Source: Thermohalobacter berrensis
GTDB taxonomy: Bacteria; Bacillota; Clostridia; Tissierellales; Thermohalobacteraceae
Direction: 5' to 3'
Assembly (NCBI RefSeq): GCF_003609645.1
Contig: NZ_MCIB01000004.1
Span: forward strand, 25,536-89,535
Length of the DNA: 64,000 nucleotides
Shown here: positions 18,679-28,433 of the stretch, piece after piece
How the letters are laid out: each line of letters opens with the position of its first letter
Position numbering within the stretch: position 1 is the stretch's first letter
Position numbers and translations under genes: made by a program
The notes under the pieces: generated by a model
Seen by the model: the letters and a program-made list of their open reading frames with translations, nothing else
Database searches by the model: none
What the model was told of the DNA's origin: nothing

Positions 18679-19323
18679 ATGATAATTTCAGAGCAAAAGC
18701 CTATTGAAGAGATTTTAGAAAGTATTAAAGATTGTAAAAAAGTAGTTATTACAGGATGTAGTTTATGTGCAACAACATGTAAATCTGGGGGAGAAGAAGA
18801 GATTTTAAAGCTAAAAGAAATTTTAGAGGAGCAGGGAAAAGAGGTTCTAGGATATAAAGTATTAGACCCTGCATGTAATTACTTAAAAGTAAGAAAAGAT
18901 ATGAAAAAACTTAAAAGTGAGTTAAAAGAAGCAGATGCTTTAATATCACTTTCTTGTGGAGATGGAACTCAGACTGTAGCAAAGGTAGTTAAGGTACCAG
19001 TTTATCCTGGAACAAACACATTATTTATAGGTGAAATAGAAAGAGTAGGAAAGTTTGAAGAGGCTTGTAGAGCATGTGGAGATTGCCAACTAGCTTGGAC
19101 AGGAGGTATATGTCCTATAACAAAATGTCCAAAGAGTCTAATTAATGGCCCTTGTGGAGGGGCTATGGACGGAAAATGTGAAGTTAATTCAGATAATGAT
19201 TGTGCGTGGGTTATGATCTATGAAAAATTAAAAGAAATGGATAAATTAGAAAATCTAGAAGAAGTAAAGCCTCCTACTGATTATCAAAAATGGGTACATC
19301 CTAGTAAGGTGAGTATCAGATAA
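18679..19323 (+). CDS. metV: MetV, cysteine-rich partner of methylene-THF reductase
   Basis: 214-residue protein with about 13 cysteines, including TGCSLCATTC near the N-terminus and CRACGDC, CPITKC, GPCGG and KCEV in the C-terminal half, so Fe-S clusters or Zn are expected. It matches the MetV subunit of MetVF-type reductases, which pass electrons to MetF; in acetogens this may couple to ferredoxin or other carriers. It lies directly before metF. No MetV-fused flavin domain and no hdr genes are in the window, so the electron source is open. Confidence 0.88.
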   Translation: MIISEQKPIEEILESIKDCKKVVITGCSLCATTCKSGGEEEILKLKEILEEQGKEVLGYKVLDPACNYLKVRKDMKKLKSELKEADALISLSCGDGTQTVAKVVKVPVYPGTNTLFIGEIERVGKFEEACRACGDCQLAWTGGICPITKCPKSLINGPCGGAMDGKCEVNSDNDCAWVMIYEKLKEMDKLENLEEVKPPTDYQKWVHPSKVSIR

Positions 19324-19362
19324 TAGAAAAAATAAAGATGTGTTTAAAAAGGGGGATTTTAG

Positions 19363-20262
19363 ATGAGCTTACTCAGAGAGGTTTTAGAAAATGGAGAATT
19401 TGCAATTACAGCAGAAATGGCTCCTCCTAAGGGAACAGATATTTCACATTTAAGAAAATGTGCTCAACTTATGAAGGGAAGAGTTCATGGAGTAAATGTA
19501 ACAGATTTTCAATCTGCAGTAATGCGTGTTACTTCCTTAGCAACTTGTAAGATACTAAAAGAAGAAGGATTAGAACCAGTACTTCAGTTAACTGGAAGGG
19601 ATAGAAATAGAATTGCTACACAAGGGGAACTTCTTTCAGCGGGAGTTTTTGGAATAGAAAATGTATTGTGTTTAACAGGAGACCATACAGTTGTAGGGGA
19701 CCATCCTCAGGCAAAGCCTGTATATGACTTAGATTGTATTGGAATATTACAAGCTGCTACTACTTTAATGGATGGTAAAGATATGGCAGGTAATGAGTTA
19801 AACAAGGCTCCAGAGTTTTATTTAGGGGCATGTGTAACTCCAGAGTATGAACCATTAGAAATTCAAATTATTAAAATGAAAAAGAAGATAAAAGCAGGAG
19901 CTAGATTTTTCCAAACTCAAGGTGTTTTTGATATTGAAACCATGAGAAAATTTAGGGAATTAACTAAAGATTTAGATTGTAAAATTTTAGCTGGAATCAT
20001 TCCTTTAAAATCTGCTGGCATGGCTAAGTTTATGAATAAAAATGTACCGGGAATAAATGTGCCAGATAAGCTAATAGAAAGAATGAAGAATGCTGAAGAC
20101 AAGAAAAAAGAAGGAATAAAAATCGCTGCAGAGCTTATTCAACAATTAAAAGAGGAAAATTTATGTGATGGTGTACATATTATGGCAATTGGAGCAGAAG
20201 AAAACGTACCAGTAATACTTGATGAGGCAAATCTAACTCCAAGTTATGCAGCTAATGCTTAA
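19363..20262 (+). CDS. metF: Methylene-tetrahydrofolate reductase, FAD subunit
   Basis: TIM-barrel flavoprotein reducing methylene-THF to methyl-THF. 299 residues; blocks TAEMAPPKGTD, LQLTGRDRNR, CLTGDH and FFQTQGVFD match the MetF family, the last being the folate-site region with Gln. It is partnered by the preceding metV. SD AAGGGGGA precedes ATG at normal spacing. Confidence 0.93.
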   Translation: MSLLREVLENGEFAITAEMAPPKGTDISHLRKCAQLMKGRVHGVNVTDFQSAVMRVTSLATCKILKEEGLEPVLQLTGRDRNRIATQGELLSAGVFGIENVLCLTGDHTVVGDHPQAKPVYDLDCIGILQAATTLMDGKDMAGNELNKAPEFYLGACVTPEYEPLEIQIIKMKKKIKAGARFFQTQGVFDIETMRKFRELTKDLDCKILAGIIPLKSAGMAKFMNKNVPGINVPDKLIERMKNAEDKKKEGIKIAAELIQQLKEENLCDGVHIMAIGAEENVPVILDEANLTPSYAANA

Positions 20263-20279
20263 ACTAAAGGAGTGAGAAT

Positions 20280-21653
20280 ATGAAGATATTAGTATTAGGA
20301 GGAGGACCAGGAGGATATGTAGCAGCCATAAAGGCTGCTATTCTTGGAGCAGATGTAACTTTAATAGAAAAAAAAGAAGTTGGAGGAACCTGTTTAAATG
20401 TAGGCTGTATACCTACAAAGGCATTATTAGCCTCATCAGAAGCCTTTGATATGGTTAATAAAGCTAAGGAATATGGGATTGAAATTAATGGTGATGTAAA
20501 AGTAGATTTTGCCTCAATGATGGAGAGAAAAAATAAAATAGTTGAGGAAATGATAAAAGGTATACAGTTTTTATTTGATAAAAAAAGCGTTAAGCTTGTT
20601 AGGGGATTTGGAAAATTAATAGATAAAAATAAGATAGAAGTTACTAAGGAAAATGGTACTAAAGAAGTAATTGAAGGAGATAAGATTATTATTGCTACTG
20701 GGTCTAAGCCTATAGTTCCTCCTATATTTCCCTATGATGGTGAAAATGTAATAACTAGTGATGAAGCACTTGCACTGGAAAATGCCCCTGAATCTATGAT
20801 TATTGTTGGTGGAGGAGTAATTGGATGTGAATTCGGTCAATTTTTCAAAAAAATTGGAACAAAGGTAACAATAGTAGAAATGGCAAAGCAGCTATTAAAT
20901 TATGAGGATAAAGATGTGGCCAAGCAGTTGCTAAGATCTTTTAAAAGAGATAAAATAAAAGTAAAGACTAACAAAAAAATAGAAAAATGTGAAATTAAAG
21001 GTAAAAAAGTAACAGCTTACCTAGATGGGGGTAAGACAATAGAGGCAGAAAAGATGTTAGTTGCAGTGGGGAGAAAACCAAATATAGAGAATATAGGATT
21101 AGAGGAATTAGGAATTGAGATTGAAAATGGAAAGATAGTAGTTAATGAAAAAATGGAAACAAATGTTGAAGGAGTATATGCAATAGGTGATATAGTAGAC
21201 AGTCCTTTCCTTGCCCATGTGGCTTCTAAGGAAGGAATAATTGCAGTAGAAAATGCCCTTGGAAAAGACAAAAAGATAGATTATAAAGCTGTACCTAGAT
21301 GTGTATACACAGATCCAGAAGTTGCAGCAGTAGGAATTACAGAAAAAGAAGCAAAGGAAAAGAAAATAGAATACAAAACAGGCACATTCCAATTTAGAGG
21401 CTTAGGAAAGGCAAAGGCTATAGGAAAGTTTCAAGGATTTGTAAAAGTAATTGCTGATAATGAAGACAGAATTATAGGTGCAGCAATAGTTGGACCACAT
21501 GCAACTGACCTATTGGCAGAATTAACTTTAGCGGTGAAACTTGGACTTACAGTAGAAGAAGTAGGCGATGTCATTCATCCCCATCCAACACTATCAGAGG
21601 GTATAATGGAAGCATTACATGATGTACACAATCAATGTGTCCATTCTGTTTAG
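20280..21653 (+). CDS. lpd: Dihydrolipoamide dehydrogenase (E3)
   Basis: 457-residue flavoprotein disulfide reductase. It has the FAD GxGxxG-type start VLGGGPGGYVAAIKAA, redox-active Cys38 and Cys43 (GGTCLNVGC), the NAD motif VGGGVIGCEFG and the C-terminal HPHPTLSE that supplies the active-site His. There is no lipoyl domain. The same operon encodes the lipoyl carrier GcvH but no glycine decarboxylase in this window, so it may serve a glycine-cleavage link or an electron route to the THF branch. Confidence 0.93.
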   Translation: MKILVLGGGPGGYVAAIKAAILGADVTLIEKKEVGGTCLNVGCIPTKALLASSEAFDMVNKAKEYGIEINGDVKVDFASMMERKNKIVEEMIKGIQFLFDKKSVKLVRGFGKLIDKNKIEVTKENGTKEVIEGDKIIIATGSKPIVPPIFPYDGENVITSDEALALENAPESMIIVGGGVIGCEFGQFFKKIGTKVTIVEMAKQLLNYEDKDVAKQLLRSFKRDKIKVKTNKKIEKCEIKGKKVTAYLDGGKTIEAEKMLVAVGRKPNIENIGLEELGIEIENGKIVVNEKMETNVEGVYAIGDIVDSPFLAHVASKEGIIAVENALGKDKKIDYKAVPRCVYTDPEVAAVGITEKEAKEKKIEYKTGTFQFRGLGKAKAIGKFQGFVKVIADNEDRIIGAAIVGPHATDLLAELTLAVKLGLTVEEVGDVIHPHPTLSEGIMEALHDVHNQCVHSV

Positions 21654-21657
21654 TAAG

Positions 21658-21695
21658 AATATGGGTGTAGGCTGTGTTTAGGCTACACCCATATT
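21658..21695 (+). other. Intercistronic hairpin between lpd and the second cooC
   Basis: 13-bp perfect stem AATATGGGTGTAG / CTACACCCATATT with no T run after it (CCCAG follows). It is more likely an mRNA processing or stability element, or a partial terminator, than a full stop inside the operon. Confidence 0.65.
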
Positions 21696-21730
21696 CCCAG
21701 TTATTGATTGCATATTAGGGGGTATTATTT

Positions 21731-22498
21731 ATGAACTATACAATAGCTGTAGCAGGTAAGGGAGGAACTGGTAAGACAACTTTAACAGGGCTTTTAATTG
21801 ATTATCTTGTAAAAACTAATAAGAAACCTATCATTGCCATTGATGCAGATGCAAATGCAAATTTAAATGAAGTATTAGGTGAAGAAGTAGATATAACTAT
21901 AGGTGGAATAAAGGAAGAAGTAAATAAAACAGAAAAGGCTGGAAATAGCTTTCCGGGAGGAATGACTAAGGCTCAATATTTAAAGTATCGCCTAAATACA
22001 GGCATAACTGAAGGTAATGGATATGACCTTTTAGTTATGGGTAGACCTGAAGGGGAAGGATGTTATTGTTATGTAAATGGAATATTAAAAAACCAAATAA
22101 ATACACTTTCTGAAAGCTACAAATACATAGTTATAGATAATGAAGCAGGTATGGAACATTTAAGCAGAAAAGTTGTAAAAAAACTTGATACTTTACTATT
22201 AATAAGTGATTGCTCAAGAAGAGGTATACAAGCGGTAGGAAGAATAAAAGAGCTTGTAAAGGAATTGGAACTTAATGTTGGTGATATTCACCTAATTGTA
22301 AATAAAGCTCCAGACGGAAAATTGGCTGATGGAATAAAAGAAGAAATAGAAAGACAGGGACTAAATTTATTAGGAGTAGTACCAATGGATATGAAAGTAT
22401 ATGAATATGATGCAAAAGGTACACCTTTAGTAGAATTGCCAGAAGACTCTGTATCTAAAAAAGCATTAAAGGATATCTTTTCAAAGATTAAACTTTAA
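21731..22498 (+). CDS. cooC: CooC/AcsF-type maturation ATPase (copy 2)
   Basis: 255-residue P-loop ATPase with deviant Walker A GKGGTGKTT at 8-16, DADANANLNE and a CYC pair (GEGCYCYVNG), the CXC metal site typical of CooC/AcsF. It is clearly different from copy 1 in sequence. Its position just before acsD suggests a role in nickel insertion into ACS rather than CODH, by analogy with AcsF; that split of labour is inference. SD GGGGG precedes ATG. Confidence 0.9.
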   Translation: MNYTIAVAGKGGTGKTTLTGLLIDYLVKTNKKPIIAIDADANANLNEVLGEEVDITIGGIKEEVNKTEKAGNSFPGGMTKAQYLKYRLNTGITEGNGYDLLVMGRPEGEGCYCYVNGILKNQINTLSESYKYIVIDNEAGMEHLSRKVVKKLDTLLLISDCSRRGIQAVGRIKELVKELELNVGDIHLIVNKAPDGKLADGIKEEIERQGLNLLGVVPMDMKVYEYDAKGTPLVELPEDSVSKKALKDIFSKIKL

Positions 22499-22528
22499 GA
22501 AATAAACTATACTAAGGAGGCGATATTA

Positions 22529-23473
22529 GTGGCATTTAAAATGTCAGTCCAAAAGTCAAAGGGTAAGGTTCAAGAAGTAGAGATAGGAAAGGGAGAAAAG
22601 GCAATAAAAATTGGTGGAGAAAATGTAATACCATTTTATGATTTTGATGGTGATATTGGAAATTCTCCAAAACTTGGTATAGAAATATTAGATGTTTATC
22701 CAGAAGATTGGGTAGATTCATTAAAAGAACTATATAAAGATGTTGCTGATAACCCAGTTGAATGGGCTAAATTTGTTGAAAAAGAGATTAAGCCAGATTT
22801 TATATGTTTAAGATTTAAAGGAGCCGATCCTAATGAATTAGATAAATCTCCAGAAGAATGTGCAGAGGTTGCTAAGGCTGTTGCTGAAGCTATTTCCTTA
22901 CCCCTAGTTATAGCAGGAACTAATAATCATGAAAAGGATGCAAAGTTATTTGAAAAGGTAGCCCCAGCAGTTCAAGGACATAATTGCTTATTCTTATCAG
23001 CTACTGAAGAAAACTATAAGGCTGTTGGTGCTGGAGTAGCTTTAGCTTATGATCATAAACTAGGTGCGGAGTCATCAGTAGACATTAACTTAGCTAAGCA
23101 GTTAAACGTATTATTAACTCAATTGGGAGTAAAAGGTGAAGATATAGTAATGAATGTAGGTAATTCAGCTGTTGGATATGGATTTGAATACTTAGTATCA
23201 ACTGTAGATAGAATTAGGTTAGCTTTATTTAATCAAAATGATAAAACCCTACAAATGCCTATAATTACGCCTGTTTCTTTTGAAACATGGAATGTTAAAG
23301 AATCTATGGCAGATGAAAATGATGTACCAGAGTGGGGAAGTAGAGAAGATAGGGGAATTTCAATGGAAATATCTACTGCAGCTAGTGTAATTACAGTTGG
23401 TTCAAATGCAGTAGTTTTAAGACATCCGAAATCATTAGAAGTAATGAAAAAATTTGTAAGTGAATTGCACTAA
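22529..23473 (+). CDS. acsD: Corrinoid iron-sulfur protein, small subunit
   Basis: 314-residue TIM-barrel subunit (CdhD/AcsD) of the corrinoid Fe-S protein that carries the methyl group from AcsE to ACS. It opens (M)AFKMSVQKSKGKVQEV with the usual GGENVIPFYDFDG block and DFICLRFKGADP. Start is GTG 22529, 8 bases after AAGGAGG. The partner acsC follows. No Fe-S motif is expected in this subunit, and none is seen. Confidence 0.94.
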   Translation: MAFKMSVQKSKGKVQEVEIGKGEKAIKIGGENVIPFYDFDGDIGNSPKLGIEILDVYPEDWVDSLKELYKDVADNPVEWAKFVEKEIKPDFICLRFKGADPNELDKSPEECAEVAKAVAEAISLPLVIAGTNNHEKDAKLFEKVAPAVQGHNCLFLSATEENYKAVGAGVALAYDHKLGAESSVDINLAKQLNVLLTQLGVKGEDIVMNVGNSAVGYGFEYLVSTVDRIRLALFNQNDKTLQMPIITPVSFETWNVKESMADENDVPEWGSREDRGISMEISTAASVITVGSNAVVLRHPKSLEVMKKFVSELH

Positions 23474-23521
23474 ACTAAATTAATTTAAAAGGTAAACAAA
23501 ATTGTCAAAGGGGGAAGAAAA

Positions 23522-24898
23522 ATGGCTTTAAAAGGGTTAGATATTTTTAAGCTAACACCAAAGAAAAATTGTAAAGATTGTGGCTTTCCAACTTGTTTAG
23601 CTTTTTCAATGAAGGTAGCAGCTGGGGCAGTTGAAATTAGTAAATGTCCTCATATGAGTGATGAAGCATTAGCAAAATTAGAAGAAGCCACTGCTCCACT
23701 AATGAGAACTGTAAAATTTGGTAAAGGTGATAATGAATATTCACTAGGTGGAGAAACAGTTTTATTCCGTCATGAGAAAACTTATGTAAATAGAAATAGA
23801 TTTGCAGTAATGTTTACAGATGCTATGACTGATGAAGAGATTGATAAAAAGATTAATAATATCAAGAAAGTTAATTATGTAAGAATTGGAGAAGAAATGA
23901 AAGTAGAAATTGCTGCAATCAAGTATGAAGGTGACAAAGATAAATACTTAAATTTAGTTAAAAAGATTAAAGAGAGCGATTTAGAGGTTACTTATATGTT
24001 AGTTTGTGAAAAACCTGACATAGTTAAAGAGGCACTAGAATTATTAAAAGATGAAAATCCAATAATCTACGGAGCAAATAAAGAAAATTATGAAGAAATG
24101 GTAGGGCTAGTTAAAGATAACAAGTTTCCTCTAGGCTTAAAAGCTGATAACTTAGAAGGACTTTATGAACTAGTTGAAAAGGTACAAGAATTAAACTATA
24201 AAGAGCTTTTACTAGGAACAGAAGGAGAATCAATTAAAGATACATTTACAAAAACAGTTCAAATAAGAAGAACAGCACTAAAAGAAGAAGATAGAAAATT
24301 TGGTTATCCTTCAGTAGTTTTCGTTAATGAATTAGCTGGTGAAGATAAATTTATGACAACTGCATTAGCATCACTATTTACACTTAGATATGGTTCTATA
24401 ATTGTCTTAAATGACATAGATTATTCAATAGCATTACCATTATTTGCACTTCGTCAAAACATATTTACTGACCCACAAAGACCAATGACAGTAGAACCTG
24501 ATGTATATGCGGTTAATGATGCTGATGAAAACTCACCTGTATTAGTAACTGTTGATTTTGCATTAACTTATTTCATAGTATCAGGTGAAGTTGAAAGATC
24601 TAAAGTTCCTGCATGGTTAGCTATACCAGATGCAGGTGGATATTCAGTACTTACAGCTTGGGCTGCAGGTAAACTTAGTGGTTCAACTATTGCAAACTTT
24701 ATTAAAGAAAGTGGAGTAGAAGAAAAAACTAAATGTAGAAAATTAATAATTCCAGGTAAAGTTGCAGTACTTAAAGGAGAAATAGAAGATAACCTACCAG
24801 ATTGGGAGATAATAGTTGGTCCAGATGAAGCTATGCATTTACCAAAATTCTTAAAAGAATTAAATGAATCAATAAGAGCTGAGGCACAAGGGGCTTAA
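23522..24898 (+). CDS. acsC: Corrinoid iron-sulfur protein, large subunit
   Basis: 458 residues. The N-terminal 4Fe-4S domain has Cys17, 20, 25, 42 (CX2CX4CX16C), followed by a linker, a TIM barrel and a C-terminal corrinoid-binding region (PDAGGYSVLTAWAAGKLSG). It holds the cobamide that shuttles between Co(I) and methyl-Co(III). The RACo-type activator AcsV encoded downstream would re-reduce Co(II). It pairs with acsD upstream. Confidence 0.94.
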   Translation: MALKGLDIFKLTPKKNCKDCGFPTCLAFSMKVAAGAVEISKCPHMSDEALAKLEEATAPLMRTVKFGKGDNEYSLGGETVLFRHEKTYVNRNRFAVMFTDAMTDEEIDKKINNIKKVNYVRIGEEMKVEIAAIKYEGDKDKYLNLVKKIKESDLEVTYMLVCEKPDIVKEALELLKDENPIIYGANKENYEEMVGLVKDNKFPLGLKADNLEGLYELVEKVQELNYKELLLGTEGESIKDTFTKTVQIRRTALKEEDRKFGYPSVVFVNELAGEDKFMTTALASLFTLRYGSIIVLNDIDYSIALPLFALRQNIFTDPQRPMTVEPDVYAVNDADENSPVLVTVDFALTYFIVSGEVERSKVPAWLAIPDAGGYSVLTAWAAGKLSGSTIANFIKESGVEEKTKCRKLIIPGKVAVLKGEIEDNLPDWEIIVGPDEAMHLPKFLKELNESIRAEAQGA

Positions 24899-24957
24899 TA
24901 GACCTTTTATAGTTAAAGAATTAACGAACAAATAAAGTGAAAAGTGGGGGGATTTTA

Positions 24958-25743
24958 ATGGAAAAATTCATGACTATAGGTGAAAGAATACATTGTATTT
25001 CACCAACTATTAGGGAAGCATTACAAAATAGAGATCCAGAACCAATATTAAAAAGAGCTAAAGAACAGATTGAGGCGGGAGCTGACTACTTAGATGTAAA
25101 TATAGGACCAGCAGAAAAAGATGGAGAGGAATTAATGGAATGGGTAGTAAAGCTTATTCAATCAGAGTTTGATAATGTGCCTCTTGCTTTAGATACTTCA
25201 AACAAGAAAGCAATTGAAGCTGGCCTAAAGGTTTATAACAGTGAAAATGGAAAGGCAATAATTAATTCTGCAGATGCTGGTTCTAGAATGGACTTATTTG
25301 AACTAGCAGCTAAATATGATGCAAAAATAATTGCTTTATGTGCCAAAAATGGAATACCAAGAGATAATGATGAAAGACTAGCTTATTGTACTGAAATGTT
25401 AGAAAAAGCTATGGAATTGGGAATGGAACCTACAGATATACTATTTGACCCATTATTTTTAGTTATAAAAGGTATGCAAGATAAGCAAACAGAAGTATTA
25501 GAAGCTATTAAGGCAATTACTGATATGGGACTTAAGACAACAGGTGGATTAAGTAATGTATCAAATGGTGCTCCAAAAGATGTAAGACCTATACTTGATA
25601 GAGCATTTTTAGCTATGGCTATGCAGTGTGGTCTATCATCAGCAATATTAAATCCATGTGATAAAGAGTTAATGGATATGATAAAGACTTGTGACGTAAT
25701 TAAAGGAAATATACTTTATGCAGATTCTTACCTAGAGCTGTAA
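24958..25743 (+). CDS. acsE: Methyl-THF:corrinoid Fe-S protein methyltransferase
   Basis: Transfers the methyl group of methyl-THF to the cobalt of AcsCD. 261 residues from ATG 24958 (MEKFMTIGERIHC), the usual family length; the in-frame GTG at 24937 is too far from the SD. It is a pterin-binding TIM barrel with DYLDVNIGPA, ALDTSNKKAIEAGL and the GGLSNVSNGAP segment carrying the conserved Asn. The SD is the G run in AAGTGGGGGGA. Confidence 0.95.
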   Translation: MEKFMTIGERIHCISPTIREALQNRDPEPILKRAKEQIEAGADYLDVNIGPAEKDGEELMEWVVKLIQSEFDNVPLALDTSNKKAIEAGLKVYNSENGKAIINSADAGSRMDLFELAAKYDAKIIALCAKNGIPRDNDERLAYCTEMLEKAMELGMEPTDILFDPLFLVIKGMQDKQTEVLEAIKAITDMGLKTTGGLSNVSNGAPKDVRPILDRAFLAMAMQCGLSSAILNPCDKELMDMIKTCDVIKGNILYADSYLEL

Positions 25744-25765
25744 CTTTAATTAAATGTGATATAAA

Positions 25766-25821
25766 GGGAAGAAAATTATTGTGTTGTTTAGATACCTAAA
25801 ATTACACAATAATTTCTTCCC
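25766..25821 (+). other. Long intercistronic hairpin between acsE and acsB
   Basis: 18-bp stem with one bulged A: GGGAAG and ATTATTGTGT on the 5' arm pair with ACACAATAAT and CTTCCC. It has a 19-base loop and no T run. The acsB SD lies 30 bases downstream. Likely an mRNA end or stability element that adjusts acsB level. Confidence 0.65.
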
Positions 25822-25863
25822 TATATGATTATATTATTAACTATTAAAAAAGGGGGATTTAAG

Positions 25864-27993
25864 GTGGAAAACCTATTTAAAACCATTTTTACAGGTTCAA
25901 AGCAAGCCCTTAAGGCTGCTGAAGATGTAGTTAAAAAGGCTATTGAAGAAAAGGGTAAAGACCATAATGTATCCTTTCCTGATACTGCATATTCTTTACC
26001 AGTAATCTATGCAGCAACTGGTAATAAAATTAAGACTCTAGGGGAATTAGAGGCTGCCCTTGATGTTGTAAGAGGGCTAATTGAAGAGGAAATGAAATTA
26101 GAAAAGGCATTAAATGGTGGATTGGCAACGGCTGTGTCAGCAGAGATAATTGAAGCAGTTAAATATGCTAATGAGGAGGCACCTTATAGTGAACCTTGTA
26201 CAGGGTTTATACCAGATCCAGTTATTCGTTCATTAGGAGTTCCTTTAGTTACAGGAGATATCCCTGGAATAGCAGTTGTGTTAGGTGAATGTCCAGATAG
26301 TGAAACTGCAGGAAAAATTGTAAAGGATTATCAATCAAAGGGACTACTTACTTTCCTAGTTGGAAAAGTAATTGACCAAGCAACAGAGGCTGGAGTAAAA
26401 ATGGGATTAGACTTTAGAGTTATCCCTGTAGGATATGATATAACATCAGTAATCCATGTTGTATCAGTTGCTATAAGAGCAGGACTTATATTTGGTAATG
26501 TTGAACCTGGTAAATTTGACAAACATATGGAATATACAAAAGAAAGAGTACCAGCTTTTGTAAATGCCTTCGGACCATTAAGTGAACTGGTTGTTTCATG
26601 TGGTGCAGGAGCTATAGCATTAGGTTTCCCAGTTATTACTGACCAAGAAGTACCTGAAGTACCTACATTGTTAATTACTCAAAAGGATTACGATAAGTTT
26701 GTTCCAACCTCTCTAGAAGCAAGGGGAATAAAGATTAAAATAACAGAACTTCCAATACCTGTTGCCTTTGCTCCAGCATTTGAAGGTGAAAGAATTAGGA
26801 AAGATGATATGTATATTGAATTTGGAGGAAATAAAACAGAAGCTTGGGAGCTTGTAAAGAGTGTAGATCCTTCAGAAATTGAAGACCATAAAATAGAGAT
26901 AATAGGACCGGATATTGATGAGGTAGAAGGAGATCCAAAAAGACTTCCATTAGCTATTATGGTAGAAGTAGGCGGCAAAAACATGCAGGAAGACTTTGAA
27001 CCTGTATTAGAAAGAAGAATTCATTACTTTATGAACTATACTGAGGGTGTAATGCACGTAGGTCAAAGGGATACTTCATGGATAAGAATAGGTAAAGAAG
27101 CCTTTGAAAAAGGATTTAGATTAAAGCATATAGGAGAAATATTATATGCAAAAATGATTGATGAATTTGATTCAGTTGTAGACAAATGCCAAGTAAAAAT
27201 AATAACTGATGCAGAAAAGGTATCAGAGCTTAAGCAAAAAGAAGCAGAACCTAAATATAGAGCAAGGGATGAAAGATTAGCTTCATTAAGAGATGATAAT
27301 GTAGATAAATTCTATTCATGTTTATTATGTCAATCATTTGCACCAGCTCATGTTTGTATAGTTACACCTGAAAGACTAGGACTTTGTGGAGCTGTAAGTT
27401 GGTTAGATGCAAAGGCAACATATGAGCTTGACCCAACAGGTCCTTGTCAACCTGTAGAAATAGAAGGGCTAGAAGACGAAGTTAAAGGTATATGGAAATC
27501 TATTAATGAGCATGTAGAACAAAAATCTGGTGGACAAATTAGTAGAATAAGTCTTTACAGTATTATGGAAGATCCAATGACATCTTGTGGATGTTTTGAA
27601 TGTATTGCTGGGATCATGCCAGAGGCAAATGGTGTTATCATTGTTAATAGAGAATTTGATGGTGCTACACCAGTTGGAATGACATTTGGAGAGTTAGCAT
27701 CAATGACAGGTGGAGGAGTTCAAACACCAGGATTCATGGGTCATGGTAGATACTTCATTTCATCAAGAAAGTTCATGTCTGCAGAGGGTGGACCTGGTAG
27801 AATAGTTTGGATGCCTAAAGAATTAAAGGATTATGTAAGGGAAAACCTAGATAAAACTGCTAAAGAGTTATATGGTATTGATAATTTTACGGATATGATA
27901 TGTGATGAAACAATTGCAACTGATCCAGATGGAGTAGTAAATTACCTACAAGAAAAAGGCCATCCAGCCCTTGAGATGGATCCACTAATGTAA
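25864..27993 (+). CDS. acsB: Acetyl-CoA synthase (ACS)
   Basis: Condenses the methyl group, CO and CoA to acetyl-CoA. 709 residues from GTG 25864, 7 bases after AGGGGG. A-cluster ligands are visible: Cys486 and Cys489 (CLLC), the following AHVC and LGLC, and Cys575, 577 and 580 (CGCFEC). The N-terminal CODH-contact domain is present, unlike the shorter archaeal CdhC, so it should form a bacterial-type CODH/ACS complex with CooS. Confidence 0.96.
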   Translation: MENLFKTIFTGSKQALKAAEDVVKKAIEEKGKDHNVSFPDTAYSLPVIYAATGNKIKTLGELEAALDVVRGLIEEEMKLEKALNGGLATAVSAEIIEAVKYANEEAPYSEPCTGFIPDPVIRSLGVPLVTGDIPGIAVVLGECPDSETAGKIVKDYQSKGLLTFLVGKVIDQATEAGVKMGLDFRVIPVGYDITSVIHVVSVAIRAGLIFGNVEPGKFDKHMEYTKERVPAFVNAFGPLSELVVSCGAGAIALGFPVITDQEVPEVPTLLITQKDYDKFVPTSLEARGIKIKITELPIPVAFAPAFEGERIRKDDMYIEFGGNKTEAWELVKSVDPSEIEDHKIEIIGPDIDEVEGDPKRLPLAIMVEVGGKNMQEDFEPVLERRIHYFMNYTEGVMHVGQRDTSWIRIGKEAFEKGFRLKHIGEILYAKMIDEFDSVVDKCQVKIITDAEKVSELKQKEAEPKYRARDERLASLRDDNVDKFYSCLLCQSFAPAHVCIVTPERLGLCGAVSWLDAKATYELDPTGPCQPVEIEGLEDEVKGIWKSINEHVEQKSGGQISRISLYSIMEDPMTSCGCFECIAGIMPEANGVIIVNREFDGATPVGMTFGELASMTGGGVQTPGFMGHGRYFISSRKFMSAEGGPGRIVWMPKELKDYVRENLDKTAKELYGIDNFTDMICDETIATDPDGVVNYLQEKGHPALEMDPLM

Positions 27994-28008
27994 TAGAGGG
28001 GTGATTTG

Positions 28009-28380
28009 ATGTATCCAGATAATATAAAATATCATGAAGAGCATACATGGGTAAAGGTAGAAGGAGAATACGCATATATAGGAGTAACTAAATATGCTTC
28101 AGACCAACTAGGAGAAATTTTATTTGTTGAAATGCCTGAAGAAGATGACGAATTAGAAGCAGGAGAAGACTTTGGAGTTGTAGAATCATCAAAGGTAGCA
28201 TCAGATTTAATTGCTCCAATTTCTGGGGAAGTTATTGAGATAAATGAGAAGTTAGAAGATGAACCAGAATATATAAATGAACAACCTTATGATGCTTGGA
28301 TTGTAAAGATTAAAATAGAAGATGAAAGTCAATTAGATGAACTTTTAAATGCTGACGAATATAAGGAAAAGTTAGATTAA
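28009..28380 (+). CDS. gcvH: Glycine cleavage system H protein, lipoyl carrier
   Basis: 123 residues from ATG 28009 with GAGGGGTGA upstream. The hammerhead lipoyl domain has the lipoylation site at Lys62 (VESSKVASD). No GcvP or GcvT is in the window. The gene sits inside the acetyl-CoA operon with lpd, as I recall for C. difficile, so it may join glycine cleavage or synthesis to methylene-THF or act as an electron carrier. The terminator directly after the stop reduces read-through to acsV. Confidence 0.95.
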   Translation: MYPDNIKYHEEHTWVKVEGEYAYIGVTKYASDQLGEILFVEMPEEDDELEAGEDFGVVESSKVASDLIAPISGEVIEINEKLEDEPEYINEQPYDAWIVKIKIEDESQLDELLNADEYKEKLD

Positions 28381-28382
28381 TC

Positions 28383-28419
28383 AAAATCCCTACTAAGCAT
28401 ATGCTTAGTAGGGATTTTT
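28383..28419 (+). terminator. Perfect-palindrome terminator between gcvH and acsV
   Basis: 18-bp arms with core ATCCCTACTAAGCAT / ATGCTTAGTAGGGAT and a T5 end. The acsV SD GGAGG begins 2 bases later. It probably attenuates acsV relative to the upstream genes. Confidence 0.8.
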
Positions 28420-28433
28420 ATGGAGGCGATTTT

